Notes: a model not told the origin generated them from the letters alone. 64,000 nt of DNA from Cladorhizidae sp. MBARI D1340-BT2 (GCA_028752905.1 JAQNBH010000011.1:17825909-17889908); one strand, 5' to 3'; shown: positions 1 to 12,000, counted from the stretch's first letter. Made by a program: numbers and translations.

Positions 1-3000
1 CATGTAGTCCAACAGTGAGAGTTGAACTTTGTAGACATGCATGTAGTCCAACAGTGAGAGTTGAACTATGTAGGCATGCATGTAGTCCAACAGTGAGAGT
101 TGAACTTTGTAGGCATGCATGTAGTCCAACAGTGAGAGTTGAACTTTGTAGGCATGCATGTAGTCCAACAGTGAAAGTTGAACTTTGTAGGCATGCATGT
201 AGTCCAACAGTGAGAGTTGATCTATGTAGACATGCATGTAGTCCAACAGTGAGAGTTGAACTTTGTAGGCATGCTTGTAGTCCAACAGTGAGAGTTGAAC
301 TTTGTAGACATGCATGCAGTCCAACAGTGAGAGTTGAACTATGTAGACATGCATGTAGTCCAACAGTGAGAGTTGAACTTTGTAGACATGCATGTAGTCC
401 AACAGAACTTTGTAGACATGCATGTAGTCCAACAGTGAGAGTTGAACTTTGTAGGCATGCAAGTAGTCCAACAGAACTTTGTAGACATGCATGTAGTCCA
501 CCAGTGAGAGTTGAACTTTGTAGACATGCATGTAGTCCAACAGTGAGAGTTGAACTTTGTAGACATGCATGTAGTCCAACAGTGAGGGTTGAACTTTGTA
601 GACATGCATGTAGTCCAACAGTGAGGGTTGAACTATGTAGACATGCATGGAGTCCAACAGTGAGAGTTGAACTTTGTAGACATGCATGTAGTCCAACAGT
701 GAGAGTTGAACTTTGTAGGCATGCATGTAGTCCAACAGTGAGAGTTGAACTTTGTAGACATGCATGTAGTCCAACAGTGAGAGTTGAACTTTGTAGGCAT
801 GCATGTAGTCCAACAGTGAGAGTTGAACTTTGTAGACATGCATGTAGTCCAACAGTGAGGGTTGAACTTTGTAGGCATGCATGTAGTCCAACATTGAGAG
901 TTGAACTTTGTAGACATGCATGTAGTCCAACAGTGAGAGTTGAACTTTGTAGACATGCATGTAGTCCAACAGTGAGAGTTGAACTTTGTAGATATGCATG
1001 TAGTCCAACAGTGAGAGTTGAACTTTGTAGGCATGCATGTAGTCCAACAGTGAGAGTTGAACTTTGTAGACATGCATGTAGTCCACCAGTGAGAGTTGAA
1101 CTTTGTAGACATGCATGTAGTCCAACAGTGAGAGTTGAACTTTGTAGACATGCATGTAGTCCAACAGTGAGAGTTGAACTTTGTCGACATGCATGTAGTC
1201 CAACAGTGAGAGTTGAACTTTGTAGACATGCATGTAGTCCAACAGTGAGAGTTGAACTTTGTAGACATGCATGTAGTCCAACAGTGAGAGTTGAACTTTG
1301 TAGACATGCATGTAGTCCAACAGTGAGAGTTGAACTTTGTAGGCATGCATGTAGTCCAACAGTGAGAGTTGAACTTTGTAGACATGCATGTAGTCCAACA
1401 GTGAGAGTTGAACTTTGTAGACATGCATGTAGTCCAACAGTGAGGGTTGAACTTTGTAGGCATGCATGTAGTCCAACAGTGAGAGTTGAACTTTATATAC
1501 ATGCATGTAGTCCAACAGTGAGAGTTGAACTTTGTAGACATGCATGTAGTCCAACAGTGAGAGTTGAACTTTGTAGACATGCATGTAGTCCAACAGTGAG
1601 AGTTGAACTTTTTAGGCATGCATGTAGTCCAACAGAGAGAGTTGAACTTTGTAGACATGCATGTAGTCCAACAGTGAGAGTTGAACTTTGTAGACATGCA
1701 TGTAGTCCAACAGTGAGAGTTGAACTTTGTAGACATGCATGTAGTCCAACAGTGAGAGTTGAACTTTGTAGACATGCATGTAGTCCAACAGTGAGAGTTG
1801 AACTTTGTAGACATGCATGTAGTCCAACAGTGAGAGTTGAACTTTGTAGGCATGCATGTAGTCCAACAGTGAGAGTTGAACTTTGTAGACATGCATGTAG
1901 TCCAACAGTGAGAGTTGAACTTTGTAGGCATGCATGGAGTCCTTCAGTGAGAGTTGAACTTTGTAGGCATGCATGTAGTCCAACAGTGAGAGTTGAACTT
2001 TGTAGACATGCATGTAGTCCAACAGTGAGAGTTTAACTTTGTAGGCATGCATGTAGTCCAACAGTGAGAGTTGAACTTTGTAGACATGCATGTAGTCCAA
2101 CAGTGAGAGTTGAACTTTGTAGACATGCATATAGTCCAACAGTGAGAGTTGAACTTTGTAGACATGCATGTAGTCCAACAGTGAGAGTTGAACTTTGTAG
2201 ACATACATGTAGTCCAACAGTGAGAGTTGAACTTTGTAGACATGCATGTAGTCCAACAGTGAGAGTTGAACTTTGTAGGCAGGCATGTAGTCCAACAGTG
2301 AGAGTTGAACTTTGTAGACATGCATGTAGTCCAAAAGTGAGAGTTGAACTTTGTAGACATACATGTAGTCCAACAGTGAGAGTTGAACTTTGTAGGCATG
2401 CATGTAGTCCAACAGTGAGAGTTGAACTTTGTAGACATGCATGTAGTCCACCAGTGAGAGTTGAACTTTGTAGACATGCATGTAGTCCAACAGTGAGAGT
2501 TGAACTTTGTAGACATGCATGTAGTCCAACAGTGAGAGTTAAACTTTGTAGGCATGCATGTAGTCCAACAGTGAGAGTTGAACTATGTAGACATGCATGT
2601 AGTCCAACAGTGAGAGTTGAACTTTGTAGGCATGCATGTAGTCCAACAGTGAGAGTTGAACTTTGTAGACATGCATGTAGTCCAACAGTGAGAGTTGAAC
2701 TTTGTAGACATGCATGTAGTCCAACAGTGAGAGTTGAACTTTTTAGGCATGCATGTAGTCCAACAGAGAGAGTTGAACTTTGTAGACATGCATGTAGTCC
2801 AACAGTGAGAGTTGAACTTTGTAGACATGCATGTAGTCCAACAGTGAGAGTTGAACTTTGTAGACATGCATGTAGTCCAACAGTGAGAGTTGAACTTTGT
2901 GGACATGCATGTAGTCCAACAGTGAGAGTTGAACTTTGTAGACATGCATGTAGTCCAACAGTGAGAGTTGAACTTTGTAGGCATGCATGTAGTCCAACAG

Positions 3001-3647
3001 TGAGAGTTGAACTTTGTAGACATGCATGTAGTCCAACAGTGAGAGTTGAACTTTGTAGACATGCATGTAGTCCAACAGTGAGAGTTGAACTTTGTAGGCA
3101 TGCATGTAGTCCAACAGTGAGAGTTGAACTTTGTAGACATGCATGTAGTCCAACAGTGAGAGTTTAACTTTGTAGGCATGCATGTAGTCCGCCAGTGAGA
3201 GTTGAACTTTGTAGACATGCATGTAGTCCAACAGTGAGAGTTTAACTTTGTAGACATGCATGTAGTCCAATAGAGAGAGTTGAACTTTGTAGACATGCAT
3301 GTAGTCCAACAGTGAGAGTTGAACTTTGTAGACATGCATGTAGTCCAACAGTGAGAGTTTAACTTTGTACACATGCATGTATCCAACAGTGAGAGTTGAA
3401 CTTTGTAGACATGCATGTAGTCCAACAGTGAGAGTTGAACTATGTAGGCATGCATGTAGTCCACCGGTGAGAGTTGAACTTTGTAGGCATGCATGTAGTC
3501 CAACAGTGAGAGTTGAACTTTGTAAGCATGCATGTAGTCCAACAGTGAGAGTTGAACTTTGTAGACATGCATGTAGTCCAACAGTGAGAGTTGAACTATG
3601 TAGGCATGCATGTAGTCCAACAGTGAGAGTTGAACTTTGTAGGCATG
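1..3647. repeat. 39-bp satellite array, left block (continues beyond window start)
   Basis: About 93 head-to-tail units of 39 bp, each starting CATGTAGTCCAACAG and joined at an ATGCAT palindrome. Units differ mainly at an A/G site (tagaca or taggca) and at a few marker variants: aactatg, gtgaggg, ccaccag, ttttagg, tccttcag. A shortened 30-bp unit (9-nt deletion, ccaacagaac) occurs near 401 and 470. Because 39 is divisible by 3, each frame is either always open or always closed; all three minus frames and one plus frame are open in the consensus, so long ORFs here are a by-product of the period. The array was continuous with the block right of 9025 before the LTR element inserted. Function unknown. 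Confidence 0.97.
3643..3647. repeat. Target site duplication of the LTR element, left copy
   Basis: GCATG directly before the TGTCAG terminus, identical to 9021-9025. A 5-bp duplication fits a Ty3/gypsy integrase. It lies in the palindromic junction between satellite units, so satellite sequence resumes in register on the right. Confidence 0.9.
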
Positions 3648-4084
3648 TGTCAGGCAAATACTTCTACTATCTCTAAGTAGTCTAGTATCCTGCGACGCCT
3701 AAACAACAAAACTCTGTCTAAGCCAAAATCAGCTTTCCTGCTGTCTCCCACTCACGAAGAGTATAATTAAGAGCTGTAGGTTTAAATACTTTAACAATAT
3801 AAACATAAATAAATAGTGCTAAATAATCATACACTAGTCTCAAACCAATAAGTGTGTCTCAAAGCTAAACTAGCTCAGTTTACGCTATACGTCTAAAACT
3901 CGCTATCTCTGTTCGCTCGCTCCTCGCTCCTCGCTCCTCTCTTTCGTTTCTCATAGTTACTCTTGACCATGCGCGGGCACGGACTTGTTCAACCAATCAG
4001 TACTCCCGTATTCGACTCTGAAGGCTTCCTGGTCATTCACGGAGTAATCATCTTTGTCGTACATATAGGAGTCAATGTCTGACA
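3648..4084 (-). repeat. LTR (downstream, 3' LTR of the minus-strand element)
   Basis: 437 bp with 6-bp inverted termini TGTCAG/CTGACA. It matches 8584-9020 except one base (agtGtgtc here, agtAtgtc there, near 3853). On the coding strand it carries three direct copies of GGAGCGA and AT-rich stretches that could hold promoter and polyadenylation signals, though none can be fixed by eye. The pol reading frame runs about 48 bases into this LTR before its stop at 4037. Confidence 0.96.
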
Positions 4085-6337
4085 TCTCCCTTTCCTTAAC
4101 TCGAGAACATGTTCTCGAGAAAGCCCATCAGCATTTCTATTGGCTATTCCTGCTTTGTGTTTTACTATGAAATTGTAGGGTTGTAAAGCCAAAGCCCATC
4201 GTCCCAAACGTCCATGACTATCTTTCATACCAGTGAGTTTGGTGAGAGGGTCGTGATCTGTTTCGATTAGAAACTTCGTTCCATCTAAGTACACTCGAAA
4301 GTTACGAATTCCTGTAACTATAGCTAGAGCTTCACGCTCGATAGCAGAATACCTTTGCTCCCTTGGTAGTAATTTCCTTGAACCGAAAGCGATGGGATGT
4401 TAATTTCTTTGTTCATCTTTTTGGCTTAGGACATAGCCAATGCCTGTTGCAGAGGCATCTGTCTGCAGAATAAACTGTTCATTCCAATTTGGAGTGGTCA
4501 ACACTGGGTATTTTGTCAAAGCATCTTTCAATTTTTTTAATGACTGATCACATAGTATTGTCCATCTTACTTTGTTTGGCATTTTCTTTCTTGTAAGTTC
4601 AGTGAGGGGAGTGGCTATGGTTGCAAAATTAGGAATGAAACGACGGTAATACCCGCATAGTCCCAAAAAGGATCGCACCTCCTTCTTGGTCTGTGGCTTC
4701 CGGAAAGATTGCACCGCTTGAATCTTGCATTCCATTGGTTTCACCTTTCCTTCTCCAATAATGTGTCCCAGATACACACACTCATTGACAGCAAAATTAC
4801 ATTTTTTTTCTTTAATGCATAACCCTGCCTCTCTGATCTTGGTAAAGACTTGTCGCAAATGTTTCATATGATCGTCCCAGGACAAACTATGTATAAGGAT
4901 GTCGTCTAAATAGGCACTTGCAAAAGTGTATAAACCTTCAAGTACTTGGTCCATTAACCTCTGGAAAGTTGTTGGGGCTGACACAAGGCCAAAGGGCATG
5001 GTAATAAATTGATACTTGCCCCATGGAGTGACAAAAGCTGTTTTTTCTTTACTAGACTCTTCCATAGGTACCTGGTAGTATCCCTTAGTTAAATCTAATG
5101 TGGTTATATACCTTGCCTTTCCTATCCCGTCAATCAGATCGTCAATATGTGGTAGCGGGTAAGGATCTCCACGAGTGACAGCATTCAGTTTCCGGTAATC
5201 AACGCACATCCTCATCGATCCTTCCTTCTTTGGTACCAGTACTATGGGAGCAGCCCATGGACTACGTGATGGTTCGATAATTCCTTGATCCAACAAGTTC
5301 TTAATCTCTTCTCTCAAAAAATCCTGTGACTTATGTGCGAGTCTGTATGGAGGCAGTCGGATGGGTACAGCATCTCCCGTAACAATACAATGTTCCACAA
5401 AGCTCGTCCTCCCAGGAACATCCTGGATTACATCCTGATACTCCTTCTTTAACTCTGTGAGTTGTTGCTGCTGTTCCAATGAAAGGTGGTTTTTTTCTTT
5501 GTTCTCCACTTTTGAATCTTCTATGAAGGGATCGTCTAATTCGTCATCCAATGCGAGAAACACAGCTGGAGTAGGTGACACCCATGACTTCATACCATTG
5601 ATGTGGAAAACATGGAACCTCTTCCTTGTAGTTCCTAAATCTACTTTATAGGTCACTGGAGTAATCTTTTCTGTGACAATGTAGGGTCCATGCCACTCGC
5701 TAGTCAATTTGTCTGCTTTCCTGGGTCTGAATACGAGAACAAAATCTCCAACTTCGAATTTTCGATGAGTTGCTTTCCTGTCGTGGTAATATTTGTGACT
5801 CTCTTTTTCCTTTGTCTCATTTTCTTTTGCTATTTGCTGTACTAGTTGTATGTTCTCCTTTAGGGTTGTGATGTACTCTAACGTGTTCACATCATTTGTC
5901 TCCTCTTTATTCTTCCAGAATTTGGCAAGTTCGTCCAAAGGTAAGCTCATCTCTCTTCCAAAGAGCAGATGGAATGGAGAGAATCCTGTTGTGCTGTGCA
6001 CAGTCCCCCTGTATGCCCATAAGACAAAAGGTATGCATTTGTCCCATTCCTTTCCATGAGTGGAGGTCAGTTTCTTCAGAAGCTTCTTCATTGTCGAGTT
6101 AAACCTCTCCACCATACCATCCGTTTGGGGGTGGTATGGGGAGGTCCTGATCTGATGGATCCCTGTCATCTCACAAAACTGTTTAACGGTCTTTGACACA
6201 AAGTTAGTGCCATTGTCAGTTAATATTTCTTGAGGTACCCCAAGTCTAGAGGTCAATTCAATTAAACAGTTAACCACTGTTTCTGCTGTCATATTACGTA
6301 GAGGAAAAGCCTCTGGCCACTTGGTCATATAATCCAT
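4037..6337 (-). pseudogene. pol: pol, second part: integrase core and C-terminus, reverse transcriptase, RNase H (one in-frame stop)
   Basis: The frame from 6337 to 4400 gives 645 residues. Integrase residues D41 (LTDNGTNF) and E77 (DGMVERFN) are 35 residues apart, the D35E spacing of retroviral-type integrases; the first catalytic D is in the upstream ORF. A GPY/F module (WHGPYIV) follows near residue 220. Reverse transcriptase fills roughly residues 325-520, with VDYRKLN, TLDLTKGYYQ and the catalytic YLDD at 476-479. RNase H starts with LQTDAS (D627). A TAA at 4400-4402 interrupts RNase H. The same frame continues without further stops to 4037, with TDHDPL and the RNase H end motif NADGLSR, finishing inside the 3' LTR. 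The first ATG overlaps the stop of the gag ORF as TAATG. Order integrase then reverse transcriptase is atypical for Ty3/gypsy. Confidence 0.92.
4085..4097 (-). other. Polypurine tract (plus-strand primer site)
   Basis: On the coding strand the 13 bases immediately before the 3' LTR read AAGGAAAGGGAGA, all purine, touching the LTR terminus, as expected of an LTR-element polypurine tract. It lies inside the last part of the pol reading frame. Confidence 0.85.
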
Positions 6338-8385
6338 TATAACAAGGACATATTTATTCCCGGCAGTTGTTCTTTAAGTGGCCCAAATATGTCCATGGCA
6401 ATGCGTTGAAAAGGTGCTTCCATTATAGGTAGGGGATGCAATGGGGCTCTACCTGCTACTGCTGGTCCAGCTCTCTGACACACAGGGCATGATTTACACA
6501 TTATTCCCACGTCTTTAGCAATACCTGGCCAATCCATCCTGGTCCTGATAGCTTCAAGAGTTCTAGTCTGGCCAAAATGTCCTGCCACGGGAGAGTTGTG
6601 GGCCATTTGTAGAATTCGAGTACGGGCATCCTTGGGAACAATAATGAGCTTTTTTCCATTCTGGTGATAGGGCTGTCTCATCAGTAATTCATTCTCCCAA
6701 AAGAAAAGACTGCTTCCCTCTTTAGCTTTTTCTCTGATTTTATTTAGCGTAGGATCTTGTTTTTGTAGTACTCTTAGTTTCTCCGGAGATACTGTCTCAA
6801 AAATTGATTCATCTTCTTCTGTGTTCTGGTCTAGGGTTGTAATACTACTTTCCATGTCAACATCTTCTTCTAGCTCATCTTCTCGTTCCACTGGTTGGAT
6901 AACTGGGTTGTCATACTCTTGTTGCTGTTCCTCTTTCTGCCTGAGTTGGCTTTGTTTTTCTGCTTGTGCTCTGGTTGTGATCATTACCACTTCCTCACGT
7001 GCCAGCGTTGTCTGCTTTCTTTCTTCATGAACTGGGGTTAACTCTACTTCAGTGTCCAGCTCCTCTTTCAGAAACCTCTGAAAATGAGGAATATCTCGTC
7101 CCATTAACATGTCGATTCCAATGTGGGGAGATACCCCTACTGCTAACTCAATGCACTTTTCCTCCACTTGCAGCTGGATCTTGGCTGCTGGAAACCATGT
7201 CTTCTTAGAGCTGGCAGTAGTATAAGGTATCTTCCAATCAAGGAAGTCCGATTTTCGAATGCATCTAGGGTGGACAATTGATTTTGAGCAGCCTGTGTCT
7301 AGAAAGGCAAGAATGGATCTATCGTTGACCTTCACCCTACGAGTCCATTTAGGCAAAGTCTTACTTCCATCAGGGGTGCTTGTGAGGTAAACCTTTTCAA
7401 GTTTCACTCTACAATCCCTTCTTAGATGGCCTTTCTTGCCGCAACGAAAACACTCGATCTGGCTTAGATCTCGGGGAGAATGTCTGCTAGAATCTCCACT
7501 TGTTGGTGGGGATCGGTTTACTTCTAGTCGTCTTGAATTTGGTACTCGTAGGTGAGTAGGAGTGTTACTCTCTGAGCTCTCTCTTGGTCTAAATTTGTTC
7601 GTTCTATCAGATTGTCTGGGTACATCTGGTTCTCTCCTTTGATTTCCTAGATGCCTCACAATTGCCTCACTCAACTCCTCGTAGGTGCTAGGATCTAAGT
7701 TTCTCATTTGTATCTCCAGCCACCGTGGTAGTTTTTTCAGGGTTACTTCCATCAGCATCAAAGTCTCAGCCCCTTTTTCGGATGAGTTGATCCACTGATG
7801 GAAATTTTGTTGATGCCCCCTTAACCAGGCATCAGAGTTGCTTCCATCAAAAGTCTTCTCAAAAACCCTCTTTCTGTATGTTTCTGTAGTGACTTGGTAT
7901 GTTGCTAGTAGAGTGCTTTTAATGATCTGATAGTCATTTTGTTCTGTTGAGCTTAGGGTTGATATAGCCGTCATCCCTGCTCCGGATAGTGAGCTTCGGA
8001 GGAATACAGGCCATTGTTCTTCTGGCCATCGTCCTGCCTGAGCCGTGACTTCAAACGTTTGCAGAAAAGCACCCATGTCATCCACGCCCTCCTGAAATTT
8101 CTGCAGAGTTAGTTTAGGAGTGGGTGGAGGTGGCTCAACCACTGATGGTCTGTGAAACTCGAACATATGTTGAAACAACCTCTCTTGTTGCTGGGCTGCT
8201 TGTCGTCTATCCTCCTCATGCCTCTGTTCCTCCCTTTCTGTTCTCCGTTGATCCATTTGGAGCCATTGAGCCATAAATCGATCTAAGGGTTCGTTTGTGT
8301 CAGAGATAGACTCTAGAGGGGGCAGAGTCTCTGGATTGGTGTTCCGAAGACGACGAGATTCTCTATGTTGTCGTTCTTCTGACAT
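6337..8385 (-). pseudogene. gag-pol: gag-protease-integrase N-terminus ORF
   Basis: 682 residues from ATG at 8385. The N-terminal half is a charged, glutamine-rich helical region followed by a capsid-like segment (roughly residues 95-260). A perfect CX2CX4HX4C zinc knuckle is at residues 312-325. The protease signature DTGCS begins at D363 and a low-complexity acidic linker follows. The integrase HHCC finger is H596, H603, C633, C636. The first catalytic aspartate of the integrase core is D665 (AMDIFG). The ORF stops 17 residues later at 6337-6339, in the middle of the core. The rest of the core continues in the -1 frame, so a one-base loss around 6345-6375 or an assembly error is likely. Gag and pol share one frame here, without a gag/pol shift. 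Confidence 0.92.
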
Positions 8386-8569
8386 GACAACCTCAACACA
8401 CTAAAAATAATATTTTTTCAAATGTACAAAAAAAAAGAAGAAAACAATACTAGCCTAGCTGACTAGGGGTTTGGTTTCACAAACTCTCTAGGCCTAGCCT
8501 GAGTTGTTTCCCCTTTACACTATTACAGACTAGCTAAACTGTTGTCGGGTTCTCTGTCACTAAGAGAAT
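8386..8569 (-). other. 5' untranslated leader of the LTR element
   Basis: About 184 bases between the primer binding site and the gag ATG. It is AT-rich with an A/T homopolymer near 8420-8440. No open frame or other signal is recognisable. Confidence 0.6.
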
Positions 8570-8582
8570 ACCGCTGCCACCA
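8570..8582 (-). other. Primer binding site, complementary to tRNA-Leu 3' end
   Basis: One base inside the 5' LTR the coding strand reads TGGTGGCAGCGGT. This is the complement of a tRNA ending ACCGCTGCCA plus CCA, the 3' end of an animal leucine tRNA. The match runs 13 bases and then stops. Primer identity is from memory of tRNA-Leu ends, not from a search. Confidence 0.7.
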
Positions 8583-8583
8583 C

Positions 8584-9020
8584 TGTCAGGCAAATACTTC
8601 TACTATCTCTAAGTAGTCTAGTATCCTGCGACGCCTAAACAACAAAACTCTGTCTAAGCCAAAATCAGCTTTCCTGCTGTCTCCCACTCACGAAGAGTAT
8701 AATTAAGAGCTGTAGGTTTAAATACTTTAACAATATAAACATAAATAAATAGTGCTAAATAATCATACACTAGTCTCAAACCAATAAGTATGTCTCAAAG
8801 CTAAACTAGCTCAGTTTACGCTATACGTCTAAAACTCGCTATCTCTGTTCGCTCGCTCCTCGCTCCTCGCTCCTCTCTTTCGTTTCTCATAGTTACTCTT
8901 GACCATGCGCGGGCACGGACTTGTTCAACCAATCAGTACTCCCGTATTCGACTCTGAAGGCTTCCTGGTCATTCACGGAGTAATCATCTTTGTCGTACAT
9001 ATAGGAGTCAATGTCTGACA
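8584..9020 (-). repeat. LTR (upstream, 5' LTR of the minus-strand element)
   Basis: 437 bp, identical to 3648-4084 except one base. Ends TGTCAG/CTGACA. The promoter for the element should lie here; three GGAGCGA repeats on the coding strand are the only internal structure I can point to. Confidence 0.96.
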
Positions 9021-9025
9021 GCATG
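9021..9025. repeat. Target site duplication of the LTR element, right copy
   Basis: GCATG, identical to 3643-3647, immediately followed by satellite sequence (catgtagtcc). Confidence 0.9.
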
Positions 9026-12000
9026 CATGTAGTCCAACAGTGAGAGTTGAACTTTGTAGGCATGCATGTAGTCCAACAGTGAAAGTTGAACTTTGTAGGC
9101 ATGCATGTAGTCCAACAGTGAGAGTTGATCTATGTAGACATGCATGTAGTCCAACAGTGAGAGTTGAACTTTGTAGGCATGCTTGTAGTCCAACAGTGAG
9201 AGTTGAACTTTGTAGACATGCATGCAGTCCAACAGTGAGAGTTGAACTATGTAGACATGCATGTAGTCCAACAGTGAGAGTTGAACTTTGTAGACATGCA
9301 TGTAGTCCAACAGAACTTTGTAGACATGCATGTAGTCCAACAGTGAGAGTTGAACTTTGTAGGCATGCATGTAGTCCAACAGAACTTTGTAGACATGCAT
9401 GTAGTCCACCAGTGAGAGTTGAACTTTGTAGACATGCATGTAGTCCAACAGTGAGAGTTGAACTTTGTAGACATGCATGTAGTCCAACAGTGAGAGTTGA
9501 ACTTTGTAGACATGCATGTAGTCCAACAGTGAGGGTTGAACTATGTAGACATGCATGGAGTCCAACAGTGAGAGTTGAACTTTGTAGACATGCATGTAGT
9601 CCAACAGTGAGAGTTGAACTTTGTAGGCATGCATGTAGTCCAACAGTGAGAGTTGAACTTTGTAGACATGCATGTAGTCCAACAGTGAGAGTTGAACTTT
9701 GTAGGCATGCATGTAGTCCAACAGTGAGAGTTGAACTTTGTAGACATGCATGTAGTCCAACAGTGAGGGTTGAACTTTGTAGGCATGCATGTAGTCCAAC
9801 ATTGAGAGTTGAACTTTGTAGACATGCATGTAGTCCAACAGTGAGAGTTGAACTTTGTAGACATGCATGTAGTCCAACAGTGAGAGTTGAACTTTGTAGA
9901 CATGCATGTAGTCCAACAGTGAGAGTTGAACTTTGTAGGCATGCATGTAGTCCAACAGTGAGAGTTGAACTTTGTAGACATGCATGTAGTCCACCAGTGA
10001 GAGTTGAACTTTGTAGACATGCATGTAGTCCAACAGTGAGAGTTGAACTTTGTAGACATGCATGTAGTCCAACAGTGAGAGTTGAACTTTGTCGACATGC
10101 ATGTAGTCCAACAGTGAGAGTTGAACTTTGTAGACATGCATGTAGTCCAACAGTGAGAGTTGAACTTTGTAGACACGCATGTAGTCCAACAGTGAGAGTT
10201 GAACTTTGTAGACATGCATGTAGTCCAACAGTGAGAGTTGAACTTTGTAGGCATGCATGTAGTCCAACAGTGAGAGTTGAACTTTGTAGACATGCATGTA
10301 GTCCAACAGTGAGAGTTGAACTTTGTAGACATGCATGTAGTCCAACAGTGAGGGTTGAACTTTGTAGGCATGCATGTAGTCCAACAGTGAGAGTTGAACT
10401 TTGTATACATGCATGTAGTCCAACAGTGAGAGTTGAACTTTGTAGACATGCATGTAGTCCAACAGTGAGAGTTGAACTTTGTAGACATGCATGTAGTCCA
10501 ACAGTGAGAGTTGAACTTTTTAGGCATGCATGTAGTCCAACAGAGAGAGTTGAACTTTGTAGACATGCATGTAGTCCAACAGTGAGAGTTGAACTTTGTA
10601 GACATGCATGTAGTCCAACAGTGAGAGTTGAACTTTGTAGACATGCATGTAGTCCAACAGTGAGAGTTGAACTTTGTAGACATGCATGTAGTCCAACAGT
10701 GAGAGTTGAACTTTGTAGACATGCATGTAGTCCAACAGTGAGAGTTGAACTTTGTAGGCATGCATGTAGTCCAACAGTGAGAGTTGAACTTTGTAGACAT
10801 GCATGTAGTCCAACAGTGAGAGTTGAACTTTGTAGGCATGCATGGAGTCCTTCAGTGAGAGTTGAACTTTGTAGGCATGCATGTAGTCCAACAGTGAGAG
10901 TTGAACTTTGTAGACATGCATGTAGTCCAATAGTGAGAGTTTAACTTTGTAGGCATGCATGTAGTCCAACAGTGAGAGTTGAACTTTGTAGACATGCATG
11001 TAGTCCAACAGTGAGAGTTGAACTTTGTAGACATGCATGTAGTCCAACAGTGAGAGTTGAACTTTGTAGACATGCATGTAGTCCAACAGTGAGAGTTGAA
11101 CTTTGTAGACATGCATGTAGTCCAACAGTGAGAGTTGAACTTTGTAGACATGCATGTAGTCCAACAGTGAGAGTTGAACTTTGTAGGCAGGCATGTAGTC
11201 CAACAGTGAGAGTTGAACTTTGTAGACATGCATGTAGTCCAAAAGTGAGAGTTGAACTTTGTAGACATACATGTAGTCCAACAGTGAGAGTTGAACTTTG
11301 TAGGCATGCATGTAGTCCAACAGTGAGAGTTGAACTTTGTAGACATGCATGTAGTCCACCAGTGAGAGTTGAACTTTGTAGACATGCATGTAGTCCAACA
11401 GTGAGAGTTGAACTTTGTAGGCATGCATTGTAGTCCAACAGTGAGAGTTGAACTTTGTAGACATGCATGTAGTCCAACAGTGAGAGTTAAACTTTGTAGA
11501 CATGCATGTAGTCCAACAGTGAGAGTTGAACTATGTAGACATGCATGTAGTCCAACAGTGAGAGTTGAACTTTGTAGGCATGCATGTAGTCCAACAGTGA
11601 GAGTTGAACTTTGTAGACATGCATGTAGTCCAACAGTGAGAGTTGAACTTTGTAGGCATGCATGTAGTCCAACAGTGAGAGTTGAACTTTGTAGACATGC
11701 ATGTAGTCCAACAGTGAGAGTTGAACTTTGTAGACATGCATGTAGTCCAACAGTGAGAGTTGAACTTTGTAGGCATGCATGTAGTCCAACAGTGAGAGTT
11801 GAACTTTGTAGACATGCATGTAGTCCAACAGTGAGAGTTTAACTTTGTAGGCATGCATGTAGTCCAACAGTGAGAGTTGAACTTTGTAGACATGCATGTA
11901 GTCCAACAGTGAGAGTTTAACTTTGTAGACATGCATGTAGTCCAATAGAGAGAGTTGAACTTTGTAGACATGCATGTAGTCCAACAGTGAGAGTTGAACT

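Larger units (their letters stand above)
3648..9020 (-). mobile_element. Ty3/gypsy-type LTR retrotransposon with integrase before reverse transcriptase (Gmr1-like order)
   Basis: A complete 5373-bp element read on the minus strand. Two 437-bp LTRs (8584-9020 upstream, 3648-4084 downstream) start TGTCAG and end CTGACA, differ at one base by eye, and are flanked by the 5-bp duplication GCATG. Inside, in order on the minus strand, are a primer binding site, gag with a CCHC knuckle, aspartic protease, integrase zinc finger, integrase core (D, D35E), integrase GPY/F module, reverse transcriptase (YLDD), RNase H and a polypurine tract. Usual Ty3/gypsy elements place integrase last; integrase before reverse transcriptase is known from the Gmr1-like group of animal Ty3/gypsy elements. 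No envelope gene is present. The coding region has one -1 frame change in the integrase core and one in-frame stop in RNase H, so this copy is probably not autonomous as read. Confidence 0.95.

Noticed and set aside
15..2036. A 673-residue repetitive plus-strand frame (VRVELCRHACSPT units), and similar ones to 25 kb
   Set aside because: A period of 39 bp keeps the frame open automatically. Stops and frame shifts recur and no start, splice or flanking coding context exists. Kept only as a finding to test.
6337..6400. Programmed -1 frameshift in pol
   Set aside because: No slippery heptamer is visible and the shift falls within the integrase core, so a mutation or sequence error is more likely.
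5457..7208. Plus-strand open frames inside the LTR element
   Set aside because: Shadows of the gag-pol frames on the opposite strand.
3648..9020. An envelope gene (endogenous retrovirus)
   Set aside because: RNase H runs into the polypurine tract and 3' LTR with no room for a third gene.
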